Assembly: GCA_946539765.1 (NCBI GenBank)
Contig: CAMNHO010000008.1
Location: 1-64,000, forward strand
DNA: 64,000 nucleotides
Direction of reading: 5' to 3'
Source of the DNA: UBA4312 sp002394635
GTDB lineage: Bacteria > Bacillota_I > Bacilli_A > Erysipelotrichales > Erysipelotrichaceae
Shown here: positions 25,941 through 34,567 of the stretch, one piece after another
Numbering within the stretch: the stretch's first letter is position 1
Layout: each line of letters opens with the position of its first letter
Notes under the pieces: generated by a model
The model's database searches: none
Seen by the model: only the letters and a program-made list of their open reading frames with translations
What the model was told of the DNA's origin: nothing
Translations under genes and position numbers: made by a program

Positions 25941-27170
25941 ATGAAATTAACTAAGCAGGAACGGAGCTTCGTACTTTATGATGTGGGAAACTCGGCATTT
26001 ACTTTGTTGTGTACGACGATTTTACCGATTTATTTCAATTATTTAGCATCGAATGAAGGTCTATCCAGTGTCGACTATCTGGCCTACTGGGGATATGCTG
26101 CTTCCATATGTACGATTGTAGTGGCAGTGGCCGGACCAATTATGGGTACTTTATCAGATACCAAAGGATTTAAGAAACCGATTTTCATGGCATCTTTGGC
26201 TGTAGGGGCCATCGGATGTATTTTAATGGGTTTAGCCAAGGAATGGGTTATATTCCTGGTCATCTTTATTATTGCTAAGATTGGTTATCAGATGAGTCTG
26301 ATCTTTTATGATTCCATGCTACCGGATATTACCAGCGAAGAACGTATGGACTATGTATCTACGCAAGGGTATGCGTGGGGATATATCGGAAGCTGCGTAC
26401 CATTTATTCTCTGCTTGATTATTGTGCTGAATTCTGACAAGTTCGGATTGAGCATGGGAACCGCTATGATGATCTCCTTTGTGATCATTGCTGTATGGTG
26501 GGTCGGCGCGACATTGCCGTTGTTGAAAACCTATAAACAGAAACATTATGTAGAAAAACCGGAGCATGTTGTCAAAGAGAGTTTTGGGCGGATTGGTCAT
26601 ACCTTAAAAAATGCAAGGCAGCATAAAAGAGCTTTCTTATTTTTGCTGGCTTTCTTCTTCTATATCGACGGTGTATATACCATCATCGACATGGCGACAG
26701 CGTATGGTACGGCCTTGGGACTGAGCTCTACTAGTTTGCTGCTGGCATTGCTGGTGACACAGTTTGTCGCTTTTCCTTTTGCTATCCTGTTTGGAAGGCT
26801 GTCCTCTAAATTTGATTCTGCCCGGTTGATTACCGTCTGTATTCTAGCTTATCTGGGCATTACGATCTTTGCGATGTTCTTGGTTTCCCAGATCCAGTTC
26901 TGGATCCTGGCTATTCTGGTAGGTATGTTCCAGGGGGGAATTCAAGCCTTATCCCGGTCATACTTCACAAAAATCATTCCGGCCAATATGTCTGGAGAAT
27001 TCTTCGGTTTGATGGATATCTGTGGAAAGGGAGCCAGCTTTGTGGGAACGACACTGGTGGGTATCGTTTCGCAAATGACCAACAGCGTTAATCTGGGGGT
27101 TGGTGTCCTGACCTTGATGTTTATCATCGGCTTGTTCCTGTTTACTAAGGTCAACCGTATGACAGATTAA
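25941..27170 (+). CDS. MFS transporter, UMF1/Atg22-like
   Basis: A 409-residue carrier with 12 predicted membrane helices. The start, FVLYDVGNSAFTLLCTTILPIYFNYL, is the hallmark of the Atg22-like (UMF1) group, and GPIMGTLSDTKGFKKP is the MFS loop motif between helices 2 and 3. Substrate unknown. Monocistronic, with its own promoter and terminator. GGGAGAG precedes the ATG. Confidence 0.88.
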   Translation: MKLTKQERSFVLYDVGNSAFTLLCTTILPIYFNYLASNEGLSSVDYLAYWGYAASICTIVVAVAGPIMGTLSDTKGFKKPIFMASLAVGAIGCILMGLAKEWVIFLVIFIIAKIGYQMSLIFYDSMLPDITSEERMDYVSTQGYAWGYIGSCVPFILCLIIVLNSDKFGLSMGTAMMISFVIIAVWWVGATLPLLKTYKQKHYVEKPEHVVKESFGRIGHTLKNARQHKRAFLFLLAFFFYIDGVYTIIDMATAYGTALGLSSTSLLLALLVTQFVAFPFAILFGRLSSKFDSARLITVCILAYLGITIFAMFLVSQIQFWILAILVGMFQGGIQALSRSYFTKIIPANMSGEFFGLMDICGKGASFVGTTLVGIVSQMTNSVNLGVGVLTLMFIIGLFLFTKVNRMTD

Positions 27171-27177
27171 AAGAAAC

Positions 27178-27210
27178 AACCAGTATACATGTATGTATGC
27201 TGGTTTTTTT
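27178..27210 (+). terminator. Intrinsic terminator
   Basis: AACCAG-ATAC, loop, GTAT-CTGGTT with one wobble, then T-run. Confidence 0.85.
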
Positions 27211-27251
27211 GACCTTGATCGACGGAGAGGGTGATTACTTTGGCAAATGAA

Positions 27252-27280
27252 TTGATTTCAAAGCGGAATGGTGCTATTAT
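27252..27280 (+). promoter_or_regulatory. Promoter of the lysine operon
   Basis: TTGATT (27252-27257), 17-nt spacer, TATTAT (27275-27280); the start falls about 4-7 nt before the riboswitch P1 stem. Confidence 0.75.
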
Positions 27281-27290
27281 ATTTCTAATT

Positions 27291-27443
27291 GATAGAGGCG
27301 CGAAAACGATGAAGTCTTATAGAGTCGGCAGACGTTGGATATAAGACGGAGGCAATTTCGCCGAACTGTTTAAAAAGGCATTTTTAAGCGGTGGGTCGGC
27401 AAAGAATATTTGTCGGACTGTCTACGTAAGTAGGAGTGCTATC
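27291..27443 (+). ncRNA. Lysine riboswitch (L box)
   Basis: The conserved L-box pieces appear in order: GATAGAGGCGCG at the 5' end, an internal GAAGTC, GGAGGCAATTTCGCCGAAC, GGTGGGTCGGC and the 3' GGAGTGCTATC. GATAG (27291) pairs with CTATC (27439-27443) to make P1. A terminator hairpin and T-run follow at 27469, before lysA, so lysine binding should stop transcription of the lysine operon. Confidence 0.92.
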
Positions 27444-27468
27444 TTATTGATGGATTTTTCATTTGTTT

Positions 27469-27499
27469 GTCAGTAGGATTGTATTCTACTGACATTTTT
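27469..27499 (+). terminator. Riboswitch-controlled terminator
   Basis: GTCAGTAG (27469-27476) with CTACTGAC (27486-27493), then ATTTTTATT. Expression platform of the lysine riboswitch. Confidence 0.88.
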
Positions 27500-27519
27500 A
27501 TTAGATAAGGGGTGAGTCT

Positions 27520-28785
27520 ATGGAAAAAGTATTAAGAATCCAGAATGTGCCGGTCACAAAGCTGGCAGAAGAATATGGGACGCCTTTGTATGTATATGAC
27601 GAAAACGCAATTCGTCAGAAATTAAAGGATTATAAATCGTTATTTACATCAGAGTTATTTGATACGGAGGTTTTATATGCATCCAAAGCATTCTGTATCA
27701 AAGAGATGGTAAAACTGGTCAATGAATATGGATTATCGCTGGATGTAGTGTCGGGTGGAGAAATCTATACGGCTTTGGCTGCCGGTTTTGATCCGGACAG
27801 AATGTATTTTAACGGGAATAATAAATCGGTGCCGGAAATGGATTATGCCATTTCTTCGAAAGTAAAAACGTTCTTTGTGGATAATATTATGGAAGCCAGA
27901 TATCTGGTAGAGCGAATGAAAAACGAAGATCATCAACTGCATATTATCCTGCGTGTTAATCCGGGTGTGGATGCCCATACGCATAAGTTCATTGTAACAG
28001 CGAATGTGGATTCAAAATTCGGCATTGCGATTGGATTGAAAGATGAGATCGCACAGCTGATCCGGTTGTTTGATGAAAGTGAAAACATTGTATTTGATGG
28101 ATTTCAAGCACATATCGGTTCCCAGATCTTTGATAAAAATGCATTCGTGGCCGAGATTAAAACGATGACAAAGTTTATGTACGAGCTACAGACAGAGTAT
28201 GGAATCCAGGCAAAGACGCTGGATCTGGGGGGAGGCTTTGCGGCTGTATATACAGAAGAGGATACACCAATCCCATTACCTGTTGTCTGTGATACGATCA
28301 TCTCCACATGTCAGGCTATGAAGGAAAAATACAATCTCCCACTGGAAAGAGTGATGATCGAACCGGGACGCAGCATTGTGGCCGAAGCCGGAAGTACATT
28401 ATATACGGTAGGATTTCAGAAGACCACCTTACATAAAAAATATGTGTTTGTCGATGGAGGTATGTCCGATAACATTCGGCCGGCATTGTATGAAGCAAAA
28501 TACAGCTGTGATATTGCCAACCGAATGGACGAAGATAAAACGGAGAAGGTATGCGTAGCCGGCAAGCTTTGTGAATCCGGGGATATTCTGGTTCAACAAG
28601 CCATGCTTCCAAAATGTGAACCTGGCGATCTGTTGATTACGTATACAACGGGGGCCTATGGCTTTACCATGTCCAGCCACTACAATCGTATAGGCCGGCC
28701 GGCTGTTGTCTTTGTCAAAGACGGACAAAGTCGTCTGGTAGTAAAAAGAGATACTTATGAAGATCTGATCAAACAAGACCTGTAA
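27520..28785 (+). CDS. lysA: Diaminopimelate decarboxylase
   Basis: A 421-residue fold-III PLP enzyme that makes L-lysine from meso-diaminopimelate. PLP lysine is Lys56 (LYASKAFC); GFQAHIGSQ, DLGGGFA, EPGRSIV and the CESGD motif near the C-terminus are all present. It is the first gene after the lysine riboswitch, followed by dapA, dapB and ddh. Having lysA first is sensible for a lysine-sensing switch. AAGGGGTGA precedes the ATG. Confidence 0.95.
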   Translation: MEKVLRIQNVPVTKLAEEYGTPLYVYDENAIRQKLKDYKSLFTSELFDTEVLYASKAFCIKEMVKLVNEYGLSLDVVSGGEIYTALAAGFDPDRMYFNGNNKSVPEMDYAISSKVKTFFVDNIMEARYLVERMKNEDHQLHIILRVNPGVDAHTHKFIVTANVDSKFGIAIGLKDEIAQLIRLFDESENIVFDGFQAHIGSQIFDKNAFVAEIKTMTKFMYELQTEYGIQAKTLDLGGGFAAVYTEEDTPIPLPVVCDTIISTCQAMKEKYNLPLERVMIEPGRSIVAEAGSTLYTVGFQKTTLHKKYVFVDGGMSDNIRPALYEAKYSCDIANRMDEDKTEKVCVAGKLCESGDILVQQAMLPKCEPGDLLITYTTGAYGFTMSSHYNRIGRPAVVFVKDGQSRLVVKRDTYEDLIKQDL

Positions 28786-28806
28786 AAAAGAAAAGAGGAG
28801 AATAAC

Positions 28807-29682
28807 ATGATTAAAGGATCAATCGTAGCTTTAGTTACACCATTTAATGAAGATGGAAGCGTCAATTTTGAAGCATTGACTAATTTGCTGGAATTCCAAA
28901 TTTCAAACGATACCGATGGAATCCTTGTTTTGGGAACAACGGGAGAGAGTTCCACAATGACACATGAAGAGGATGACTCTGTCGTTGAACACACCATGAA
29001 AGTTGTCAATGGACGTGTTCCTGTGATTGCCGGATCGGGATCCAATGATACCCAGACAGCCATTGAAAAGAGCTTGAAATATGAAAGAATGGGAGTTGAT
29101 GCGTTGCTGCTGATTACTCCATACTACAATAAGGCCAACGAAGAAGGTATGATCCGACACTTCCTGGCAGTCGCTGATCGAGTTCATACACCGATCATCA
29201 TCTACAATGTACCGGGACGTACCGGCTGTTCTTTGAGCCTGCATGCCGTAGAAGTATTATCAAAACATAAGAATATTGTAGGAATTAAGGAGGCCAGCGG
29301 AAATATCAGCTATGCTGCTAATGTGGCCAAACTGCTGAATGATGATTTTGTGATGTATAGTGGCAATGACGATATGGTTGTGCCGATCCTTTCCTTAGGG
29401 GGCAGTGGTGTCATCAGTGTATTTGCCAATACAAATCCAAAAGAGTGTCACGAAATGGTTACTTCCTATTTAAACGGTGATACGAAAAAAGCCTTGGATA
29501 TTCAGCTGAAATATCTGGATTATATTCATTCGTTATTCTATGAAGTAAATCCGATCCCAGTAAAGGCAGCCTTGAATTTAATGGGTATGCATGCTGGTAC
29601 TCTGCGGTTACCTTTGTATGAGATGAGTGAGGCAAATAAAGCGAAAATGAAAGCCGAAATGGAAAAGGTGGGACTTTTATGA
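28807..29682 (+). CDS. dapA: 4-hydroxy-tetrahydrodipicolinate synthase
   Basis: A 291-residue aldolase joining pyruvate to aspartate semialdehyde, the entry step of diaminopimelate synthesis. Schiff-base Lys161 (VGIKEASGN), GTTGESSTM and YNVPGRTG are conserved. Length is normal. It follows lysA by 21 nt with GAGGAG before the start, and overlaps dapB by 4 nt. Whether lysine inhibits the enzyme cannot be told. Confidence 0.96.
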   Translation: MIKGSIVALVTPFNEDGSVNFEALTNLLEFQISNDTDGILVLGTTGESSTMTHEEDDSVVEHTMKVVNGRVPVIAGSGSNDTQTAIEKSLKYERMGVDALLLITPYYNKANEEGMIRHFLAVADRVHTPIIIYNVPGRTGCSLSLHAVEVLSKHKNIVGIKEASGNISYAANVAKLLNDDFVMYSGNDDMVVPILSLGGSGVISVFANTNPKECHEMVTSYLNGDTKKALDIQLKYLDYIHSLFYEVNPIPVKAALNLMGMHAGTLRLPLYEMSEANKAKMKAEMEKVGLL

Positions 29683-30383
29683 GAGTGCTGATTGGCGGCC
29701 AAGGCCGTATGGGCTCTTTGATCAAAGAGACGGCGGAAGCCAAAGGACATACTGTATTGGCTAATGTGGATGCCAGCAATCTGAGTGTGTTGGAAGGGCT
29801 GGAACCGGCTGATGTAGTACTGGATTTCAGTCATCGTGATAATCTGGACTGGATCCTTGATTATGTCGAGAAAACAGATTGTGCACTGGTTTACGGAACG
29901 ACAGGTCTGGATGAAGCACAGAAGCAGAAACTGACAGATCTTTCCAAACAGCATCGTGTTTTCTATAGTGCCAATTTTTCCTATGGGGTGACAGTGCTGA
30001 CAGAATTGTTGAAAATGGTGACGCCTTTGCTGGAGGATTCCTTTGATATGGAATTGGTGGAGACACATCATAATCAAAAGGCGGATGCTCCTAGTGGAAC
30101 AGCTAAGGCACTATTGGAAGCGATGGATCCAAACGATACCTATAAGAAGGTATATGGTCGTGAAGGGTTGATTGGGGCACGTCAGAAGGAAATCGGGGTA
30201 CATGCCCTGCGCGGTGGAACTGAAGCCGGCGAACATACGGTACATTTCTTCGGGGATAACGAAAGCATTACCATTACGCATCATGCGACCAATCGTCAAA
30301 TTTTTGTGAACGGTGCGATCCGTGCTGCAGAATTTGTTGTTAACCAACCGGTCGGTATGTACAATATGAAAAGTTTATTATAG
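29679..30383 (+). CDS. dapB: 4-hydroxy-tetrahydrodipicolinate reductase
   Basis: A 234-residue NAD(P)H-dependent reductase. The nucleotide loop GGQGRMGSLI and catalytic block ELVETHHNQKADAPSGTAKALL are clear, and VYGTTGLD is typical. It is shorter than the 250-270 residues common in the family. Translationally coupled to dapA by ATGA overlap; ddh follows after 34 nt. Confidence 0.95.
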   Translation: MRVLIGGQGRMGSLIKETAEAKGHTVLANVDASNLSVLEGLEPADVVLDFSHRDNLDWILDYVEKTDCALVYGTTGLDEAQKQKLTDLSKQHRVFYSANFSYGVTVLTELLKMVTPLLEDSFDMELVETHHNQKADAPSGTAKALLEAMDPNDTYKKVYGREGLIGARQKEIGVHALRGGTEAGEHTVHFFGDNESITITHHATNRQIFVNGAIRAAEFVVNQPVGMYNMKSLL

Positions 30384-30417
30384 AAAAGATATACACAAAA
30401 AGGAGGAGGATGAGACT

Positions 30418-31401
30418 ATGACAAGAATTGGAATTATTGGTTATGGAAATTTGGGTCGTGGTGTGGAATGCGCTGTATCCGCTGCGCCGGATATGGAACT
30501 TGTTGCTGTCTTTACACGTAGAGATCCGTCTACATTAAAAATTCATTGTAAAGATGTGCCTGTATGCAGCGTAGCTGACGTGGAACAATGGGTGGATAAA
30601 ATTGACGTAATGATCATTTGTGGTGGAAGCGCCACCGATCTGCCAGTACAAACACCGGAATATGCGAAATACTTTAACGTAATTGACAGCTTTGATACCC
30701 ACGCAAATATTCCTGCCCATTTTAAAAATGTCGATAAAGCAGCGAAAGACTCTGGTCATGTCGCTATGATTTCCGTAGGTTGGGATCCGGGATTGTTCTC
30801 CTTGAATCGTGTATATGCCAATGCAATCCTGCCAAATGGCAGCGACTACACATTCTGGGGAAAGGGTGTTTCCCAGGGGCATTCCGATGCCATCCGACGT
30901 ATTGAAGGTGTCAAGAACGCAAAACAGTATACCATTCCCGTACAAGAGGCTCTGGATGCTGTACGCAGTGGCAGCCAGCCACAGCTTTCAGTCCGTCAGA
31001 AACATACCAGAGAATGTTTTGTGGTCTTAGAAGAAGGTGCTGATGCGGCCAAAGTGGAACAGGAAATTGTTACAATGCCGAACTACTTTGACGAATATGA
31101 TACAACCGTACATTTTATTTCGGAAGAAGAATTCAATGCCAATCACCAGGGAATGGCTCATGGCGGCTTTGTATTCCGCAGTGGCACAACCGGCTGGAAT
31201 CAGGAAAATAAACATATTATTGAATACAGTTTGAAGCTGGATTCAAATCCGGAATTTACAACAAGTGTACTGGTCGCTTATGCACGAGCTGTTAAACGTC
31301 TGTACGATGAGGGTGTAACCGGCTGTAAGACTGTCCTGGATATACCACCAGCTTACTTAAGTACAATGTCTGATGATGAATTACGCGCTCATTTATTATA
31401 A
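30418..31401 (+). CDS. ddh: meso-Diaminopimelate dehydrogenase
   Basis: A 327-residue NADP-dependent enzyme that turns tetrahydrodipicolinate, ammonia and NADPH into meso-diaminopimelate in one step, replacing the four-step succinylase or acetylase branch. Motifs: RIGIIGYGNLGRGVECAV (nucleotide fold), IDSFDTHANIP, VGWDPGLFSLNR and FWGKGVSQGHSDA, all characteristic. With lysA, dapA and dapB it completes the path from aspartate semialdehyde to lysine in four genes. GGAGGAGG is upstream. Ends at a strong bidirectional terminator. Confidence 0.95.
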   Translation: MTRIGIIGYGNLGRGVECAVSAAPDMELVAVFTRRDPSTLKIHCKDVPVCSVADVEQWVDKIDVMIICGGSATDLPVQTPEYAKYFNVIDSFDTHANIPAHFKNVDKAAKDSGHVAMISVGWDPGLFSLNRVYANAILPNGSDYTFWGKGVSQGHSDAIRRIEGVKNAKQYTIPVQEALDAVRSGSQPQLSVRQKHTRECFVVLEEGADAAKVEQEIVTMPNYFDEYDTTVHFISEEEFNANHQGMAHGGFVFRSGTTGWNQENKHIIEYSLKLDSNPEFTTSVLVAYARAVKRLYDEGVTGCKTVLDIPPAYLSTMSDDELRAHLL

Positions 31402-31452
31402 AGTAAGGAAACGTCAACTAGACATTATTTTAATGATAATTATTTAAAAATA

Positions 31453-31489
31453 AAACATGAAGCAATCGAAGTGTTGCTTCATGTTTTTT
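31453..31489. terminator. Bidirectional intrinsic terminator
   Basis: 13-bp stem AAACATGAAGCAA / TTGCTTCATGTTT with T-run; shared by ddh and the convergent XRE gene. Confidence 0.92.
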
Positions 31490-31796
31490 ATTCCAACCAT
31501 CCACGAATCAGAAAACGAACCACATATAACTGTTCATCATCCAGCTTTTTAAGATTTTGACAAATGTCTTCGACTTCTTTCGGACACGAATTCTGATATT
31601 GAAAGTATTGCTCCGGTGTAATCTGCAGGTATTGACAGATATTAAAGAAGCTGGTCATTGTCGGCATTGATTTTCCTGATTCAATGTCATTGATGTATCC
31701 TGCGTTAAAGCCTATTGTTGTACTCATATCACGGGCAGAAACCCCTTTTTTCATACGAAGCTCAACAAGGCGTTCAATAAACTGTTTTTCCATCAT
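31488..31796 (-). CDS. XRE-family transcriptional regulator
   Basis: A 102-residue Cro/CI protein: MKKGVSARDMSTTIGFNAGYINDIESGKSMPTM spans a standard helix-turn-helix, with a C-terminal extension of about 30 residues. The start may be 31796 or the adjacent ATG at 31793; AAGG lies about 10 nt upstream. It diverges from the zinc-ribbon gene at 31927, and the gap holds repeated TATAACGGAA sites, so it may regulate itself and that neighbour. Confidence 0.8.
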   Translation of the reverse strand: MMEKQFIERLVELRMKKGVSARDMSTTIGFNAGYINDIESGKSMPTMTSFFNICQYLQITPEQYFQYQNSCPKEVEDICQNLKKLDDEQLYVVRFLIRGWLE

Positions 31797-31840
31797 ACTT
31801 ATAAAACCTTATCTATATTTTAAAGGATTTCGATTATGGC

Positions 31841-31881
31841 TATAACGGAATGTAACAGATATAAATTTTGATATAACGGAA
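31841..31881. repeat. TATAACGGAA direct repeats (candidate operator)
   Basis: Perfect 10-bp copies at 31841-31850 and 31872-31881, 31 bp apart (about three helical turns). The second forms a near dyad with CCGATATA at 31888-31895, which overlaps the -10 of the rightward promoter. Likely binding sites for the adjacent XRE protein. Confidence 0.5.
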
Positions 31882-31896
31882 ATAAACCGATATAAT
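31868..31896 (+). promoter_or_regulatory. Promoter for the zinc-ribbon gene
   Basis: TTGATA (31868-31873), 17-nt spacer, TATAAT (31891-31896), 31 nt before the ATG. Confidence 0.75.
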
Positions 31897-31926
31897 TGAA
31901 AAAAGAAATAGTAAAAGGAGATTTCA

Positions 31927-32742
31927 ATGACATCGACAAAGTATCATCGATTTTTGATCGGAAATGATTATTTTGAATATACACCATCGGATCTGGACCC
32001 AAATTCTAAAAATCCTGTATATCAAAAACGACGGTTGCTGATTGAAAAAGGTCTGCAGGCAATGGGACGGGATAAGCCGGAGGCCTTTTTATGTGTCGTG
32101 CCTTCTATTCGGGAAATCGAAAAGAGGATGTGGATGGATCATCTTCACAGAACACCGTATAAAAAGCGGAGCATGAGCAAGAATCAGGAAAGCTATGTCT
32201 GCACGAATTGCGGTAAAGTGTTTCCGCTCTACCACGAAGCTTGTCCATATTGTTTTGAGACTACGATTCGATATGCGCATATATATTATGTACAGGGGCA
32301 ATGTTATGATCAAAAAGCCCGGGCATACCAGAAGATCAACCTGGAATCAAAAGCCATCACTTGTTATCGGAAGGCGTTACGGACATATGACAAGATAGAT
32401 CCTTTCTATCAGGATCTGTATAAAAAAAGCCGGCAAAAGGTGGTGGCAGATTATATACAGCTTGTGAAGCTGGGCATGGACGAGTACTGGAATATCCTGA
32501 ATGAAAAAATGGAACAAGTTCCTTATTCTTTTTCATTGTGTCGGGATTATCTGGCTCTGTGCATGAAAAAAGGGGTGCCGGCTGCATCATTGGCTCCCTG
32601 GATCCTGAAATTGAAACCGGATAAGGTTTCGACAGCAGAATGGATCCGTCTTTATGTGCGATGTATCCGATATTATAATGAAAAAAACGAAGACAATGCC
32701 TGGATCATAGAACGATTGCTCCAATTATTAAAGGAAAAGTGA
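31927..32742 (+). CDS. Zinc-ribbon protein with helical repeat-like C-terminus, unknown
   Basis: A 271-residue protein not matching a family I know. The middle has a four-cysteine knuckle, CTNCGKVFPLYHEACPYC (residues 92-109), a likely zinc ribbon. After it comes about 160 residues of amphipathic helices with TPR-like spacing (AITCYRKALRTYDKIDP). AAAGGAG precedes the ATG. It diverges from an XRE gene with probable operator repeats between them. Cytoplasmic by lack of signals. Confidence 0.6.
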   Translation: MTSTKYHRFLIGNDYFEYTPSDLDPNSKNPVYQKRRLLIEKGLQAMGRDKPEAFLCVVPSIREIEKRMWMDHLHRTPYKKRSMSKNQESYVCTNCGKVFPLYHEACPYCFETTIRYAHIYYVQGQCYDQKARAYQKINLESKAITCYRKALRTYDKIDPFYQDLYKKSRQKVVADYIQLVKLGMDEYWNILNEKMEQVPYSFSLCRDYLALCMKKGVPAASLAPWILKLKPDKVSTAEWIRLYVRCIRYYNEKNEDNAWIIERLLQLLKEK

Positions 32743-32751
32743 ACATTTTTA

Positions 32752-32779
32752 TTGACAGTTCAAATAAATTTAGTAAAAT
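32752..32779 (+). promoter_or_regulatory. Promoter of the peroxide/thiol operon
   Basis: TTGACA (32752-32757), 16-nt spacer, TAAAAT (32774-32779). AT-rich flanks could hold an OhrR site, but I see no perfect consensus dyad. Confidence 0.75.
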
Positions 32780-32813
32780 ATAATTGAACAAAATATAAAA
32801 GGAGGAGTCAATT

Positions 32814-33356
32814 ATGAGTTTCTATGAATATACAGTGAAAAAACCATCTGGTGAAGATGTTTCCATGAAAGAATTTGAAGGAAAGGTTGTATTAGTTGTC
32901 AATACAGCTACAGGTTGTGGCTTTACGCCTCAATACGAAGACCTGGAAAACATATATGAGGAATACCATGACAAAGGGTTAGAGATTATCGATGTGCCTT
33001 GCAATCAGTTTGCCGGACAGACACCGGGAACGGATGAAGAAATCCATCAGTTTTGTACATTAAAATACAATACACAGTTTCCACAGATGAAAAAGAGCGA
33101 AGTCAACGGGGACAATGCGCTGCCTTTGTTTGACTATTTAAAATCTCAAAAAGGATTTGAAGGGTTTGGCCGAGGACCGAAAGCATTGGCTATGAGTGCT
33201 ATGCTCAAAAAGATAGATAAGAATTATAAAACGAATCCGGATATCAAATGGAATTTCACAAAATTTGTTGTGGATCGTTCTGGCAATGTAGTCGCTCGTT
33301 TTGAACCGACAGCGGATATGAAAGAAGTTAAGAACTGCATTGCTTCTCTGATCTAA
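32814..33356 (+). CDS. Glutathione peroxidase-family thiol peroxidase
   Basis: A 180-residue cysteine-type GPx. Peroxidatic Cys35 (NTATGCGFTPQYE), Gln in VPCNQFAGQTPG and the WNFTKFVV block make up the catalytic tetrad. Bacterial members are usually reduced by thioredoxin rather than glutathione, and here trxA and a TrxR-like flavoprotein lie just downstream. First gene of a four-gene operon ending in ohrR. GGAGGAG precedes the ATG. Confidence 0.93.
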   Translation: MSFYEYTVKKPSGEDVSMKEFEGKVVLVVNTATGCGFTPQYEDLENIYEEYHDKGLEIIDVPCNQFAGQTPGTDEEIHQFCTLKYNTQFPQMKKSEVNGDNALPLFDYLKSQKGFEGFGRGPKALAMSAMLKKIDKNYKTNPDIKWNFTKFVVDRSGNVVARFEPTADMKEVKNCIASLI

Positions 33357-33368
33357 AGGGGGCATACT

Positions 33369-34238
33369 ATGCGTTATGATATTGCGATTATAGGGACTGG
33401 TCCTGCAGGACTGGAGGCGGCAATTACCGCCAAAGTAAGAAACAAGAGTATTGTGCTGTTTGGCAGCAGACAATTGTCCAATAAAATGCAGGTCGTGGAT
33501 CATCCGATCAAAAATTATCTCGGTCTGCCGGAGGCAACCGGAAAAGAGATGGCACAAGCTTTTAATCGACAACTGGATGTGCTGGGAATCGAAATCACGG
33601 AGAAGAAAGTGACAACGGTGTATGCAATGGGAGATTTCTTTACATTGCAGCTCTCGGATAATAGTATGGTCGAGGCGGAAGCTGTGATTCTGGCCAGTGG
33701 TGTGGTGGCAGGAAAGCCATACCCCGGAGAAGAACAGTTTCTGGGACGAGGTGTAAGCTATTGTGCAACATGTGATGCGCCTTTGTATAAAGGAAAGGTA
33801 GTTGCATGTATCGGTGGTTCGAAAGAGGAGGAAGCGGAAGCAGATTTCCTGGGGGAAGTTTGCCAGAAAGTCTACTATTTCCCACTATATAAAGATAAAC
33901 CGACCTTCACTCATGACAATGTAGAGGTGATTCATGAGCGTCCTGTAGAAATGATGGGTGGCATGAAGATCCAGACATTAAAAACTAATCAGAATACATA
34001 CGATGTTGATTGTGTATTTATTTTGAGAGCAGCACAATTTCCGGGACAACTGGTACCGGGACTGGAAATTGAAGGGAACGCAGTCAAGGTGGATCTGCAG
34101 ATGAAAACCAATTTACCGGGTCTGTTTGCAGCTGGTGATATCGCCGGCCAGCCATATCAGTATATTAAAGCAGCCGGACAAGGCAATGTAGCGGCTTTGA
34201 GTGCCGTTAATTATTTAGATCAAAAGAAAAGAGGATAA
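33369..34238 (+). CDS. Thioredoxin reductase-like flavoprotein lacking the NADPH motif (FFTR-like)
   Basis: A 289-residue flavoprotein of the TrxB type. FAD motif GTGPAGLEAAI, redox pair Cys132-Ala-Thr-Cys135 (SYCATCDAP) and the terminal FAD block AAGDIAGQPYQYIKAAGQG are intact. In the central domain the NADPH-binding GGGxSAVEEA is replaced by IGGSKEEEAEADF and the HRRxxxR motif is absent (YYFPLYKDKPTF). Known pyridine-nucleotide-independent, ferredoxin-driven flavin reductases of clostridia show the same losses and sit beside gpx and trx. I infer ferredoxin-linked reduction of the adjacent thioredoxin. 12 nt after gpx. Confidence 0.8.
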   Translation: MRYDIAIIGTGPAGLEAAITAKVRNKSIVLFGSRQLSNKMQVVDHPIKNYLGLPEATGKEMAQAFNRQLDVLGIEITEKKVTTVYAMGDFFTLQLSDNSMVEAEAVILASGVVAGKPYPGEEQFLGRGVSYCATCDAPLYKGKVVACIGGSKEEEAEADFLGEVCQKVYYFPLYKDKPTFTHDNVEVIHERPVEMMGGMKIQTLKTNQNTYDVDCVFILRAAQFPGQLVPGLEIEGNAVKVDLQMKTNLPGLFAAGDIAGQPYQYIKAAGQGNVAALSAVNYLDQKKRG

Positions 34239-34242
34239 AACT

Positions 34243-34554
34243 ATGGTAAAAATTATTCAGAACAACGATATGAGCGAAGCGCTCACAAAGAAGTATGCAG
34301 TCATCGATTTCTCAGCTGTATGGTGCGGTCCATGCAAGATGACAGCTCCGATCCTGGAAAAGCTTTCGGACGAGATGAGCGAAGTTGCTTTCTATAATTT
34401 AGACGTGGATGTAAACGATGAGCTGGCGATGCAGTTCGGTATCCAGAGCATTCCGACGATGGTTGTATTAAAAGAGGGAAAACCGGTGGCTCAGACAGTT
34501 GGTTTCCGTCCGGAGCCGGCTTTACGCAGCTGGATCGAACAAGCTGTCGCATAG
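34243..34554 (+). CDS. trxA: Thioredoxin
   Basis: A 103-residue classical thioredoxin: Cys28-Gly-Pro-Cys31 in VWCGPCKM, cis-Pro in IQSIPTMVV. It should take electrons from the preceding flavoprotein and pass them to the GPx at the head of the operon and other targets. It begins 4 nt after that flavoprotein gene. Confidence 0.95.
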   Translation: MVKIIQNNDMSEALTKKYAVIDFSAVWCGPCKMTAPILEKLSDEMSEVAFYNLDVDVNDELAMQFGIQSIPTMVVLKEGKPVAQTVGFRPEPALRSWIEQAVA

Positions 34555-34567
34555 CAGGTTAGAGAAT

